A stretch of DNA of 64,000 nucleotides from Rhynchospora pubera (Eukaryota > Streptophyta > Magnoliopsida > Poales > Cyperaceae): positions 22,429,501-22,493,500 of the forward strand of contig CM051460.1 in NCBI GenBank assembly GCA_028095005.1, given 5' to 3'. Positions 22,913 through 35,897 of this stretch are shown piece by piece. Below the pieces are notes generated by a model. That model saw nothing but the letters and a program-made list of their open reading frames with translations, was not told where the DNA came from and made no database searches. A program made the translations under genes and the position numbers. Numbering within the stretch: the stretch's first letter is position 1; each line of letters begins with the position of its first letter.

Positions 22913-24838
22913 TTTGTTAAATCTCAAAAGCTTCTGTGATTTTCTTTGTTAATTCTAAATTTTGGCTTTTTAAATTTCTTATAGTTGTTTGATTTTCAGA
23001 GATGGGTTTTGCTCAGTTCAGCCTTTCCTGTGACATATTTGGTGGCAATTGAGGTGGCAGTGGTGAGGAGGTAGTGGGGGTGACAACAAGGCTAGGAGAG
23101 TACAGGGCTCCCTCGATGCTGTTAACAAGCCCTTGCTTTTGATCTGTCTGACCCCTGGCCTTTTGAGGTAATTACTTGAACTAAATAATTGAGTTTAAAA
23201 TTGTTTTACTTTATTATTTTGGGTTAATATATTAGTTTTGATATAAAAATAATAGCACATTAAGTTAGCATCTTTGTGGCCAATCAACTGTACAATTTTC
23301 AAAAGATTGTTGAAATTTTAACTGTAATTACAGCGTGAAATTTTCAAAAGCCCATGGTCATGCTGGCATCAACTTGAATATGAAACCTTACTTACCAGTA
23401 AGCTATAGATAGCAAAGACCTGATTCAAATAAAAGATTGTCGATATTTGTAGGTTGTTAAGTTTAGCATCAGTTTTGTGTGTGCTAGATGATCTAACATA
23501 TCCTTATATTGTAGCTTTGCAAACTAATTATTAGATATGTGTGCTTGCATATTCTACCGCAGGATCACATTGGGAGACAAAAGGTTGAGGAGGATGCATA
23601 TAGCTTTTCTGACAAGTCTTATTAATGAGATGTGCATAAGAAATTGTAAGTGATTCAAGTGGGTACGTCCAAGCTGGTATGGTTTTATAAAGTTTGATCT
23701 TAATAGATGTGATGTGTATAATTTGAAGTTATAGATGGGATGTGTATAATTTGAAGTTATGAGCATATGTATGTCCACATTTTTCTTACTGTTTTATTGT
23801 ATAGTCACTGTCTCACTGGCATTAAAGTTTATCATGTCCTATTTTATTAAAAAAATAAACATGAGAAAGAGTACATTGAAATGTCGCTATATTGCTGTTA
23901 AATTCTCATAAAAAGAACTAATTTCATTTTTACCCTGGTGCTTCTATTCTAATCAATTTAGCTTGAACTCTTCTTAACAATAAGCTTATAATATATGATA
24001 CTTTAGTAATTGTAAAATCATATATTTAATGTTATTTACGAAATTACTGGGCAGCAAAGAACTTTATATTTTATTGGCAATATATACTTACAAAGTAATC
24101 TTTTGTACAGTTTAAAACTCGAACACTAAGAGAAGGCATTGACTTGGGAGCTCGAGAAGGATACATGAAAGTCATCAGTCCTTATTGACAAGTTCCATTG
24201 TCATTGAGGTATTAATCTGTATCTTTTTGACAATTTTCAAAATTTTTAGATAAAACCTTTTCCAATTAATATAAACTATAGCTTTTTTGTTTGGTGTTCC
24301 ATTTTACATTTAAGTTTCAATCTATAATTTTCGAATAGAAAGAATATTTACCTTTCTTTAATGCCAAATCAAATTTTAGTAACTTTTGATCATAATCAAA
24401 AGAATTCTTATGTTTAGTGTTTTTTGCTAGCAGTCAAAGTGTTTTTTGTTAATTGTGGCAAATTTTGTGAATTTAAGACGTCAAAATCTACAATGAGGGT
24501 GAAAGAAAATTGAAGATGGTTTGAATTTTTCTCATATACAACTTCATAGGAATTAAGAAAATGATTATGTGATAATTTATATTTGATACTCTCTTTTCAA
24601 AACAAGGTTTGGAAGTCGTTCAGGTTATGTAATTTCTATGTTGCTATGTTTGTGAAATAGTACTCCTCATTTCCAATCAGATTCCAAACAATTTTCTTCT
24701 TATTTATTAAACTTTTCTGATTTGTTTACATGCCTGCTGCTTGGATTCATCATATTAAATCATTAATTACAAATATTTAGATTTCAGGTCAAGACATGGA
24801 GTAAAGAAGTTCAAAGTTGTTCTGTCAAATCTCATCAT

Positions 24839-25190
24839 ATTCAATTTCAGTATCTTATGGCTGGTATTTTAACGTAATTTCAGTATTGTATGGCCGGTCA
24901 ACCTACTGAGATGGCATCATGGTTAGACAAAAAAAAATTACTGGTATACGATATGCTTTTTTTAATGAAAAAATTTATATAGTGAAGATATCATTAAGTA
25001 TCTGGCCCATCCTATTCAATTTCAGTATCTTATGGACTTATGGTTGGTATTTTAACGTAATTTCAGTATTGTATGGCCGATAAACCTACTGAGATGGCAT
25101 CATGGTCAGACAAAAAAAAAATGTACTGGTATAAGATATGCTTTCTTTAAATGAAAAAATTTATATAGTCAAGATATCATTAAGTATCTG
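24839..25190. repeat. 175-bp tandem duplication
   Basis: The unit starting attcaatttcagtatc at 24839 repeats at 25014 and extends to about 25190, with small differences. No ORF is associated. It lies inside the Helitron-like segment. Confidence 0.85.
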
Positions 25191-25559
25191 TTTTGAAAAT
25201 TATTGTAGAAATTTTTTTAACATCCGAAATTTGACTAAGTTAGTTTGGTCAGGAAAGTTTATTATGATTGACATACATTATTTTATCATGACGGAAATTG
25301 TTTGAGTTTATTAAAAAGATGAAATGGATGCCATCATGCTCTATATGGGTTTATTCAATTGCTTATATATATATATTTTTAAAAAAAATTCAATATATAT
25401 GGATGCTAAAGCAACTCATGTATGATGCTTATGCAATTAATTTTTAACAACTCATGTGAAAAGAAAAATTATGGCATTTTGCCTTTGCACTTATATGCCG
25501 CACATAATTTAGACTTAATGACAAATTATTAGTGATTTTTAAAATTGAAATATAAAAAA

Positions 25560-25605
25560 TTCACTAAGGCGCGGCGAAGCGCGCTTCTCCACCTAGTGAT
25601 GATCA
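25560..25605 (+). other. Candidate Helitron 3' terminus
   Basis: A GC-rich 5-bp stem with a 6-base loop is followed after ~8 bases by CTAG and then T. It stands out in an otherwise AT-rich intron and fits the Helitron 3' signature. Confidence 0.6.
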
Positions 25606-26990
25606 AAGAGAGTTATCATGAGAAAGAATGTACCTGAGCAACGCGAAGCCTGACACGAGAACCAGCTTCATCAATCAAGTCAATTGCTTTATCAGGGAGG
25701 AAACGATCACTGCACATCCATGACCATGCAGGTTAGATTATCTAGAGAGAATAATAAGGCCACATTTACCGACCAAATTTTAAAAAAACTCAAAGAATTC
25801 ATTAACAAAATGAAACCACAAGAAATAAGCCTCTAAAGAACAGGAAAGGTACCAAAAAAAGGGTAAAGGAAAAGCACATTAAGAACTTGCCTGATATACT
25901 GGCATGATAGCTGCACAGCAGCAACTAAAGCCTCTTCAGTGTAGCGGAGCTTGTGATGGATCTCATACCTCTCGCGGAGGCCTTTAAGAATTTGTATTGT
26001 TTCATAAACAGTTGTACCTTAACAGGCTGAAACTTTCTCTCAAGTGCTGGGTCCTTTTCTATGTGCTTCCTATACTCATAGGGTGTTGTTGCACCAATGC
26101 ACTGTGATTTAATTTAAAATTTAAAAAAGAAAAAAAAATAATAAAGGTCATTGATAGCAGATAAAATTTTTAACTCCTTTAGGTAGATGTATCTATTAAA
26201 CATTAGAAATTTGCTTATGCCACTCTGTGGCCATTGATTTTGAAATGAAGCCAATCTACAATCCCCACTATTTTTATGTATTATTATTAATGAATTATTA
26301 GTCCTTGCTTATGCTCTCTAGCCATAATATCCAAATTGTACGCCTAAAATCTGACAAGAAAATCTGGTGGTAGAAATTGTAGGTTCAAATAGGAACAACT
26401 TATTATCTAATAACGATCAGAACCATGCAAACTAATGATCAGAAGAGAGCTATAAAGCGTGGCAAGAATTGTAATACCTAGATTCCCGTATGGGCAGTTT
26501 AGCTACTTGGATTTAGATCTTCTCAACCAACCTTCTTAGACAGTTTGGCAATTGGCATACTATTACCTGTAGTTTAGTGGGAGAACATAAATGAATCGTT
26601 CCTTCACAAGGTTAAAAAGCAAAGAAATAATAAGTGCCTGAAGTTCTCCTCTGGCAAAAGCATACTTCAAGATATTGGCAGCATCAATGGCGCCCTCAGC
26701 AGCACCTGCTTCGATAAGCGTGTGAACCTCATCAATGAAGAGGATGATGTCATCGCTTTGTTTAATTCCCTTCATAAGCTTCTTAAGCCTCTCCTCCAAC
26801 TCTCCCCTGTATTTTGTCCCCGCCACAAGCAGTCCCATGTCAAGTATTATTACCTAAGAACATAAAACAGAATGAGACTTGTGTAGTTGTTCAATACAAG
26901 TCAAAAACCGCTTGGGAATTACTCTCTGGAGGTGCTTGGAAACAAATATCAAATACCGACACCAGTGCGCACTGGAATGGTCATTTAAAC

Positions 26991-27080
26991 TAACAACAAC
27001 AACAACAACTAAGCCTTATGTCCCAAACAAGTTGGGGTAGGCTAGAAAAGAAACCCAACAAGGGAAAACATCCGAGAACA
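26991..27080 (-). mobile_element. 5'-truncated RTE LINE tail
   Basis: (AAC)n at 26991-27010, then the antisense of the conserved 3' tail (cttatgtcccaaacaagttg and gaaagaaaccca-like words), matches the last ~85 bp of the LINE at 3531-7108. It lies in the intron between ClpC exons 5 and 6 of locus 3. The 5' limit is gradual and no target duplication was found. Confidence 0.8.
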
Positions 27081-30000
27081 AAAGGAAGAAAGTGCACCAG
27101 CACAAATTCTGAAGTCTAATATCTTCACAGAATTTATGACATCTGTCATTAGGAAAGAGAGCTAACCTTCTTTCCTTTAATAGTTTCAGGAACATCTCCA
27201 TTAGCAATACGTTGTGCAAGGCCTTCTACAATGGCGGTCTTGCCTACACCAGGTTCACCAATCAGGCATGAATTGATCCTTGTTCTCTTTCCCAGAATTC
27301 ATGTGACACGCTCTATCTGCTCTTGCCTCCCCACAACTGGGTCTAGCTTACCCTTTTTACACACCACAAAAAGTATTTTGGAAAAAGAAATGAAGATAAA
27401 AGTAAAGCTAATTTGTCTAACTTATATTATCTAAATCACACCTAAGCTACCCTATAAATAAATGACTTTTAATATTGTTTTGTGGAAAAAAATAACCTAA
27501 CTCAAAGAATATATAATATAACAAATAATAAACTTTCAGGCCAGGAACTATTTTCGTAATGAAAAATAAGAATCTCCCATTCAAAATCATTACATAAGAC
27601 AAAAAAAGAGGAAAAAAAATACATCAAGGAACAAGAAAATAAGATTACGTACCAGTAATTAGAATTGTCAAAATCACAACTATAGCCAAATCAACAGATA
27701 TTTATTATCATACTGAATTTTAAGAAGCTATTAAGATACAAAGAAAGCAATTTCATATATAAATTTAAAAAAAGGAGAACAGCAAAGCTCAGCCTGAACA
27801 GATGTACTTAATATAGACAGCAAAATATGAAGACATTACAAAACAAGTAGTTCCCAACAGTTTTTGTTCAAAGGTTTTGCTGGAACAAGAAAGATGGCTC
27901 TTTTAGCTCATTCATCCAATCAGAACAAGCAGAAACCTTGTTCCAAGGTTTTCCTAGAACAAGAAAGAGGCCTCTTTTAGTCATCCAATCATAACAAGCA
28001 CAAACCTTGTTCAAGATACCACCAAACACACCCCCTCTATACCTCTCACTATATATAATACCAAAGTATTAATTTCTCAATAATTCCCAGGAGCAAGTAA
28101 GAACAAACTGGGCATCTTGAAAGAAAACATCTCTATATAATGCCACAGCAGTAATTTCTCAACATTGTAGATACATGCATAATATATTTCCCATTCTGCA
28201 GGTGTATGAAAGGTATTTAGACGTTTGGCCGTGGGCTAAAAAAAACTCTCAAAACAAAAAAAAAATACACAAAATGCATCGTCACCATGGCATGGTCTAA
28301 AAGTTGTTAAACTTGTTCATGACACAATTCATAAAATTATTTTGGAAAAAAAAAATAATACCACCTGAGCCAGCTTAGTGAGGTTAGTTCCATATTCCTC
28401 AAGAGAGGGAATTTTCTTCCCACTGCTTCCACCTCCAACATCTGCACCCACAGCCTCTGTGCTTTCCCAGACCAACCTTATAACCTACAAGTGGATATTA
28501 AAAATATCAAATCATTAGCTCTAGGGATTCGCTGCTAGTTTCATTTCAGGCAAAGATTCTCAATATTATTACGGACCACTAGAATAAATAAAAATGACAA
28601 GTTATGCATAATTGTGAATTTCTCAATGTCCCCAGAAAGCATGGATAGTATCAAAAAACTATGTTGAATTTTTAGTTCAGAAAGCTAGCAAGTGAGGGTT
28701 ATCTGTAGACATCCAACAAAAAGACCAAGTTTTGACAATGTAAGTTGCTCCTGTGCCTTTTTCAGACATCACAAAAGGTGAACAAAATACATTCTAACCA
28801 AGAAGACAAAGAACATAACAGTAAATTTCCACAGCTTTACCTGAATACGGATATTGCTGGGATCGGCCCCAAGAGTCTCAAGCAAACGTGCAGCGACACC
28901 TTCTCCCTCTCGCAACAAACCAAGGAGCAAGTGCTCTGATACTATGTAGTTGTGGCCTGAAATTATATAGCATCGCATTCAGTAGATGTGAAACATAAAT
29001 TTTAGAATGACAAAAGCATCATATTAAGGACAGACAAATACTTTAGTAAATAGAAGAATACACAAATAGTTCATTTGAAGTACAAACAAAAAATATTATA
29101 TCTGTCTAAATTTCATAATATATTTTTTCACTTAAAATTGGAAAACAATGTTTCATCAAAAAGTATTCCATGAAATTTGAGAAAGAAAAACCAAAAAGAA
29201 ATCTCCAATATTTGTTTCTGTGTAATTTTACAACAATTTGCAGTAGCAAAACAAACCAGAGAAATATGTTAAGTGACCAAGATGAGAATTTTATGAGATA
29301 CAAGAACATGAAAAGGGAAAACCACAACAATCATATTAGACCATAGCTATTATTACTACCTATATACTTAATTCAGTATTATACATTCGGAATAAGCCAA
29401 ATTCAATTCATCACACATCAAATGCCACAAGTCCAACATGTAAAGCTTCGCACTCAGCTTAGACTAAATGGACAATTATGACCTCATTGGGTGGACAAGA
29501 GAAAAAGAATGGCATAACTATCTCATTAGAATAACATTACTAATATAAGTAGTACTAATAAAAAAAAATAAAAATATCACAATGGCAACATCAAGCCATT
29601 TTTCTAATTAATTTTTTTTTTTTGGAATATAAGTCACAATCAAAATTAAAAAAAAAAAAGAAGATAAAAAATAATACCAAGTTGACGGGCTTCGTCCAAA
29701 GAAAGCTCTAAAACCCGCTCAACACGGGGGGTGAAAGGGATCTCAACGGCCACAATCCCACTTCCTCTGCCAATAACCTTCTCTACCTCGACACGTGCAT
29801 CTTTGAGGTTTATGCCCACAGACTTTAACGCTTTAGCTGCTATGCCTGTTCCCTCTCCTATCATGACCAGCAAAATCTGCTCTGTCCCCACAAAGTTGTG
29901 TCCTAATCGCCTTGCTTCGTCATGGGCTAGCGTGGTAACCTTTCAGAAATAAAGGGCTACTATTAGAAATAGCTACTATAACCAAACAGCATCCTTACAA

Positions 30001-30181
30001 AGGCATTATAAATTGCAGACTTAACGGTACTATCCTTACAATCAAAAAATCTGTCAAAGTTCTATTCGTTCACAATAAATAAGATTATCGGAAAGAAAAT
30101 ATTTCATGTCATGAAGAATTTGCGAGAAGGACGTTGGTTACAACATAATGGGAGTTCTCATAAAAGCAACAGTCATATTAC

Positions 30182-30322
30182 CTTGATAGCTTCCTCGGTG
30201 AATTGCTCAAAAAGAGTCTTGCCTACACCGGGTTCACCAATCAAGCATGGGTTGTTCTTTGTTCTCCTCCCCATGATGCGCGATCTCTGCTCCAGCCTCC
30301 CCACAACTGGGTGTAGCTTTCC
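30182..30322 (-). CDS. Hybrid exon 5/1 of locus 3 (Walker A fused to exon-1 end)
   Basis: This 141-bp phase 0-0 exon has splice sites acag|GG and AAG|gtaata. Its first 36 codons are ClpC exon 5, from GKLHPVVGR through the complete Walker A box GEPGVGKT. Its last codons, FEQFTEEAIK, are the end of ClpC exon 1. It is followed by a normal exon 2. This is the least truncated version of the exon-5/exon-1 junction seen in all three loci, and it shows what the fusion looked like before it was shortened. The locus as a whole is a pseudogene. Confidence 0.85.
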
Positions 30323-30485
30323 CTGTTCACACACCAAAAAACATATTTTGAAAAAAAATGAAAATTAAAAGAATTGAAAAAAAAAACAGAAATATCACAA
30401 TTCACAGTAGCAACATCAACCCTTTTTTCTAATAAAAAAAATTGAAAATAAATCACAATAAAAAGTAAAAAGGACAAAATAATAC

Positions 30486-30915
30486 CAAGTTCAAGGGCTT
30501 CTTGCGAGGAAAGCTCCAAAACCTGTTTAGCACGGGGGGTGAAAGGGATCCCAACAAACACAAACCCGCCTCCTCTGCCAATAATCTTTTCTACCTCGAC
30601 ACGTGCATCTTTTAGATTTATAGGCCGTTTAAATCGCTTAGGAATTTGGGGAATTTGGACAAGTTGCAATTTCTATGAATAAATTTATTGGGAAGTATGT
30701 AATTTTGTGAAGAGTTTGGATTGTTTATAATAAATTTACGGTAGGAAGATGAAATTCTCCAAATTCCTTGTGGAATCCAAAAAACCCCGTTAAGACTTTA
30801 GCACCTTAGCTGCTATGCCTGCTCCCTCTCCTAGTCCTATCAGGCCCAGTAAAATCAGCTCTATCCCCACAAAGTGTGTCCTAACTCCTAGCAGTCTTGC
30901 CTCCTCTTGGGCCAG
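30486..30915 (-). pseudogene. ClpC exon 2 of locus 3, main part, disrupted
   Basis: The minus-strand reading shows LAQEEARLLG, FVGIELILLGLIG, GIAAKVLKS, then after a MITE DARVEVEKIIGRGGGF, IPFTPRAKQVLELSS, ending at a donor G|gtatta. The 5' end of the exon (GTTGTCATG...) lies at 36349-36362, beyond the gypsy element. Extra bases around 30870-30890 relative to the other copies add residues. The exon-3 and exon-4 partners of this first module are absent, and the hybrid exon follows directly. Confidence 0.88.
30621..30788. mobile_element. Tourist-like MITE inside a Clp_N exon
   Basis: About 167 bp (ggccgtttaaatcgcttagg ... ccccgttaa) interrupts the reading KVLKS|...|DLKDARVEVEK of exon 2. It shares its core (tttattgggaagtatgtaa, tgtgaagagtttggattg) with the elements at 57281, 58807 and 62455. 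TSD looks like TTA, consistent with PIF/Harbinger-derived elements, but the ends are eroded. Confidence 0.75.
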
Positions 30916-31382
30916 TGACGCGGAGCTGGACCCACTTGACCCAAAGTTGGACCCACCTCAGGTCAATCATGATATTGGGACAAGTGTACAAATTCCAATC
31001 AGAGCTAAATTGCCAATTACCAAACATTACAAAAGGCGCAAATAATCATTCACAATTACAAGATTTTTTGGTCAGAAAGTATTTCCTTAAAAGAATATTT
31101 TATTTACTTATTTAGAAAGTGTATTAGGAAATGTAATATTTTCTTTACTGTTTTAAAGAATTGTATTAGGAAAAATCTTATTTTATTTTTAGAAATATGT
31201 AATAGGAAAGAATGAGGACCTCTTTATATCTAGGATGCTTAACACCAAAGAAGGGAATTCGGTAATTTTTCCTAGTATTGTTTAATGAAATTTTCTGTTC
31301 TCTTATAAAATTATTTCTAACCTTACCTGACTTCTTTGGAGTAAGTTTAGAAAGACGTTTGGTGACTAGAGATTCTACGTCA
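30916..31382 (+). repeat. Gypsy 5' LTR
   Basis: It begins tgacgcggagctggaccc and ends gattctacgtca. It contains ~16 extra bases (tacaaattccaatca region, ~30987) absent from the 3' LTR. Confidence 0.93.
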
Positions 31383-31385
31383 AAT

Positions 31386-31397
31386 TGGTATCAGAGC
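31386..31397 (+). promoter_or_regulatory. Gypsy primer-binding site
   Basis: The word tggtatcagagc lies 3 bases after the 5' LTR, complementary to the 3' end of plant initiator-methionine tRNA as in many plant LTR elements. Confidence 0.9.
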
Positions 31398-34300
31398 AAG
31401 GCAACAACATGAGCAACCCTAATCAATCAACTGAACCAACTATGGCTGTTGTTTTGGAGGCGATTCAGCAATCTAATCAACTTCTACAACGCAACCAGGA
31501 TCAGATGATGCAATCTTTCAACACCTCGATGGGGCAGCTTGTTGCGAGACCTGAAGCACAACCGTTAGTGCGAAATCAGGAGGAGAGGCATCAGCGTGAT
31601 GGTGGTAACAATCGGTGGGATGGTGGTTTTCGAGTAGAGATTCCTGAATTTACGGGTGGTTTAAGTGCTGATGAGTTCCTCGATTGGGTTACTACGGTTG
31701 ATGAAGTTCTTTCTCTTAAAGAAGTGCCACCCGACAAACAAGTGTCCCTGATTGCCATTCGGTTCAGAGATCGGGCAGCAGCCTAGTGGCAGTCCTTCCG
31801 CTACAGACGGTACCTTGATGGACTTCCTTTGTTGGGAGATTGGACTGAACTCAAGCGAGAGATGACTAAAGAGTTTATGCCCCTGAACTTTCGGCAAACT
31901 CTTTATCAACAGTTACAAAGTTTGATACAAGGCTCAAAAAGTGTAGATGACTATACTTTGGCATTCTATCGGTTGGTTGCTCGCAATCAATTGAGGGAAA
32001 CAAAGGAGCAACTGGTGGACCGTTATCTACATGGCCTTCGTCCTCATATCCAAGATGCTCTTCGAGTTCATACCATTCCCAATGTCTCAGAAGCCCAAAC
32101 TAAAGCCCGAGCTATTGAACATACCCTCAACCGCAACCGCAATTTAAACCCATCAAACTCAAAACCTACAACTAGCAACAATAACTCTAGTAAGACATAC
32201 CCTTCAACTGTTGGTACAAATCGAGCCAAGTCTGAACAGAAAATTGTCAATCGACGGTCTAATGTGCGTTGCCATCGCTGCCAAGAGATCGGACATTATG
32301 CTAATGAATGTCCTAAGCTGCGTTCTCAACTATACATCAGTGAAGAAGGAGAGGAAGTCGACCCAGCAGCAGGTACTTGGGAGGGTGAAAACTATGAAGA
32401 GGATGTTCATTATGTAACATCAGAAGATATTCAAGGAGAGTGTCTAGTTAGTAGAAGGTTGTGTTTGGCTCCAAAAACTGATGAGGATTGGAAGAGACGT
32501 GATATCTTTACCACAAACTGCACCATAGATAACAAAAGGTGTAAGGTGATTATTGACACCGGAAGCTGGGAGAACATGATTTTAGAGGAAGCGGTGCAGA
32601 AATTGGCTCTAGCAACGAACCAGCATCCTCACCCTTATCGCTTGGTATGGGTGAAACAAGGTACTGATATTCGGGTGGATAAGAGGTGTAGTGTGAATTT
32701 GGCTTTTGGACCACATTACAAGACCCAAATACAGGCTGATTTGGTGCCAATGGATGCAGCCCATCTCATATTGGGTCGGCCTTGGCAGTATGACAACCAT
32801 GCGATATATGATGGAAGAGCCCACACCTATACCATACATACAGGTCATAAAAGGGTTGTTGTGCAGCCATTGAAGAGAGAGGAAGAAGGAGAAAAGAGAA
32901 CAATGATCTGCCTACTGAAAGAATCTTTTGAAGAAGAAGTGGCAGCTGCTGAATTTTGTTTTGCTGTAATTTCTCACACTTTTGCTGCTGTAGAGGTTGA
33001 AGAAGGTGTCCCTGATGAGATCCAAGAGTTGTTAGCTGAATTCAAGGATGTGCTCGCTGATTTGCCCGATGCCTTACCACCTCTTCGCAATATCCAGCAT
33101 CAAATTGTCCTGATCCCTGGAGCATCTCTGCCCAACCGAGCACATTACCGAGTGACACCACAACAACATGAAGAACTAAAAAGGCAGGTACAAGAATTAT
33201 TACACAAAGGTTTTGTGTGTGAAAGCATTAGTCCTTGTGCCGTACCAGCATTACTTGTGCCAAAAAAAGATGGAAGTTGGCGTATGTGTGTGGATAGCCG
33301 TGCCATTAATAGAATCACTGTCAAGTACCGATTTCCCATACCCCGTTTGGATGACATGTTAGATCAATTAAGTGGTGCTAGGATATTTTCTAAAATTGAT
33401 CTCAAAAGTGGGTATCACCAAGTAAGAATCAAACCGGGTGATGAATGGAAAACTGCCTTTAAAACAAAAGAGGGTTTGTTTGAGTGGATGGTCATGCCAT
33501 TTGGTTTATCAAACGCACCCAGCACTTTCATGCGAATGATGAACCAGGCCCTACGACCTTTTCTTAATGACTTTGTGGTGGTATACTTTGATGACATTTT
33601 AATTTATAGCAAGACAAAGGAAGAGCACAAACAACATTTGAGGCAGGTCCTAACAGCATTAAGGGACTAGCAGTTATTTGCTAATCCTAAGAAGTGTGAG
33701 TGGCAGGTTGAAGAGTTGTTGTTTTTGGGGTACAAGGTGACTGCAGCTAGTATCAACCCCGACAAAAGTAAGGTCCAAGCAATTGTGGAGTGGCCAAACC
33801 CTAATACTATCACTGAAGTGCGTTCGTTCCTTGGGTTAGCTAGAGTTTATCGCAGATTTATTCAGCATTATAGCCAAATAGCAGCCCTTATCACCGACCT
33901 GCTAAAGAAGCCACAATTTGAGTGGAATAGAGAAGCACAACAAGCTTTTGAAGAGCTAAAGGGTAAGTTAATTTCTGCCCCTGTACTAACACTTCCAGAT
34001 TTTGATAAATTGTTTGAAGTAGATTGTGATGCATCTAAAGTGGGAGTGGGAGCTGTGCTCAGCCAAGAAGGCAAGCCTGTGGCCTATTATAGCGAGAAAT
34101 TATGTGGTGCAAAACTTAACTACTCGGTGTATGACCTGAAATTATATGCAATTGTCAAGGCACTACAACATTGGCGACATTATCTCCTCCACCGAGAGTT
34201 TGTTCTATTCTCAGATCATCAAGCCTTGGCCTACTTGCAAGGGCAGCACAAGCTAAGTTCAAGACATGCCAAGTTTGCATCATTATAGGAATTTTCATTC

Positions 34301-34785
34301 TCAATCAAGCACAAATCGGGTGAGGTGAACAAAGTAGCTGATGCTTTGAGTAGGCGCCATGCCTTGGTTGCCGCCATGACAGTGCACACACTGGGGTTTG
34401 ATCAGATTCGACAAACTATCCGTGAGGATGAGGAGTTCAAAGCAATAATCGAAGCTGTAGAAGGAAAACTGAGAAATGATTATTCATTACATGATAAATA
34501 TCTATTTCGAGGCTCATGTTTATGCATACCGAACACATCATTGAGAATCCTCATTGTTAAAGAACTCCATCAGCAAGGGCATTTTGGACAGGAGAAGACA
34601 GCTTGGCTAGTAAAGGAAATATTTTATTGGCCAGGAATAGACAAGGATGTGAAATTATTTGTGAAGCGATGTCGAGTGTGTCAACAAGCAAAGGGGACTG
34701 ATAGCAATAAAGGTTTGTACATACCATTGCCTATACCAACAGCACCTTGGAGTGATGTTTCAATGGATTTTGTTGTGGGGCTGCC

Positions 34786-35046
34786 CAGGGACGGAGCCAG
34801 AAAATTTTTCAATGGGTGTCACTAAAATTTGATTATAAATTTCACAATAATATTAATAAAATTTGAACATGAAAAATCTGAATTTTTAGTTATGGGGTTC
34901 AACAGTTGAAATATATTTATATTTTTATGGGGTTCAAATGCATAATTTCTTATGAATATAACCACAAAATACATACAAAAATATTAGATTCACAAAAAAA
35001 TAGTGGTGACATTGCACCCCCTTTGATCTACTTAGATCCGTCCCTG
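34786..35046. mobile_element. hAT-type MITE nested in gypsy integrase (261 bp)
   Basis: The ends cagggacgga / tccgtccctg are inverted, and the 8-bp duplication gggctgcc (34778-34785, 35047-35054) is diagnostic of hAT elements. Removing the element and one duplication rejoins the integrase frame at VGLP|RTRKG, so this insertion is younger than the gypsy element. Confidence 0.93.
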
Positions 35047-35881
35047 GGGCTGCCTCGAACTAGGAAGGGTCAAGACAGTATTATGGTTGTGGTTGATCGA
35101 TTTAGTAAGATGGTTGTTTTTATTGCATGTAAGACAACAATGGATGCATCAAAGGTAGCTGATCTGTACTTTAATAATGTAGTGAGACATTATGGGTTGC
35201 CAATGTCAATTGTATCAGACCGTGACACAAAATTCATGAGTCATTTCTGGAAAGAATTATGGAAGAAGTTGGGGACTGTTCTGAAATTCAGTAGTCCATA
35301 CCACCCACAAGCAGATGGGCAAACAGAGGTGGTAAATAGAAGTTTGGGTAACATGCTGCGTGCACAAGTTAAAACATTGGGTAGTTGGGACAGTGTGCTG
35401 TCAAAGATTGAATTTGAGTTCAATAATTCTGTTAATCGATCTATAGGATATTCTCCTTTTCAAGTTCTATATGGGTTCAAACCTAGAGGTCCCCTTGACC
35501 TACTGCCTATTGAGGGACCAAGTACTGGAACAAAGAAGGTGGAGCAGCTGCTAGAGGGGCTAATGAAAATACATAATCAGGTGCGCAAGAATCTAGAAAC
35601 TTCTTATGCAAAATACAAGCAGCAAGCTGATGCTTCACGTGTGGAGACAAATTTTGATGTGGGTGATCTAGTGTGGGTTTACTTGTCCCGTGATCGATAC
35701 CCATTGGGTGAATACAACAAGTTAAAGCCCCGAAAGTTTGGGTCGTGCCAGATTTTAGAAAAATTGAGGAGTAATGCATACCGTGTGCAATTGCCTGATG
35801 ATATGAACATCACCAATGTTTTCAATGTGAGACACTTGTATCCTTTTCATGGTGATAATCCAAGCTTGAGGGCAAGCTTTC

Positions 35882-35897
35882 AAGAGGAAGGGAAGCA
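35882..35897 (+). promoter_or_regulatory. Gypsy polypurine tract
   Basis: The nearly all-purine word aagaggaagggaagca lies immediately before the 3' LTR; it primes plus-strand synthesis in this element class. Confidence 0.85.

Larger units (their letters stand above)
22432..25605 (+). mobile_element. Helitron-like insertion replacing ClpC central exons (left edge uncertain)
   Basis: The right end matches a Helitron 3' terminus: a short GC hairpin (gcgcg-gcgaag-cgcgc, about 25570-25586), then ttctccacctag and a T in the host intron. Helitrons end in CTRR and insert between A and T. The left end is not canonical: ClpC exon sequence stops near 22431 before a T run, with no clear 5' TC. The ClpC exons expected here (linker to AAA2 Walker A) are gone. 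The segment carries a plus-strand leader-like region and ORF at 22508, then ~2.6 kb of AT-rich intron-like DNA with a 175-bp tandem duplication. Confidence 0.5.
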
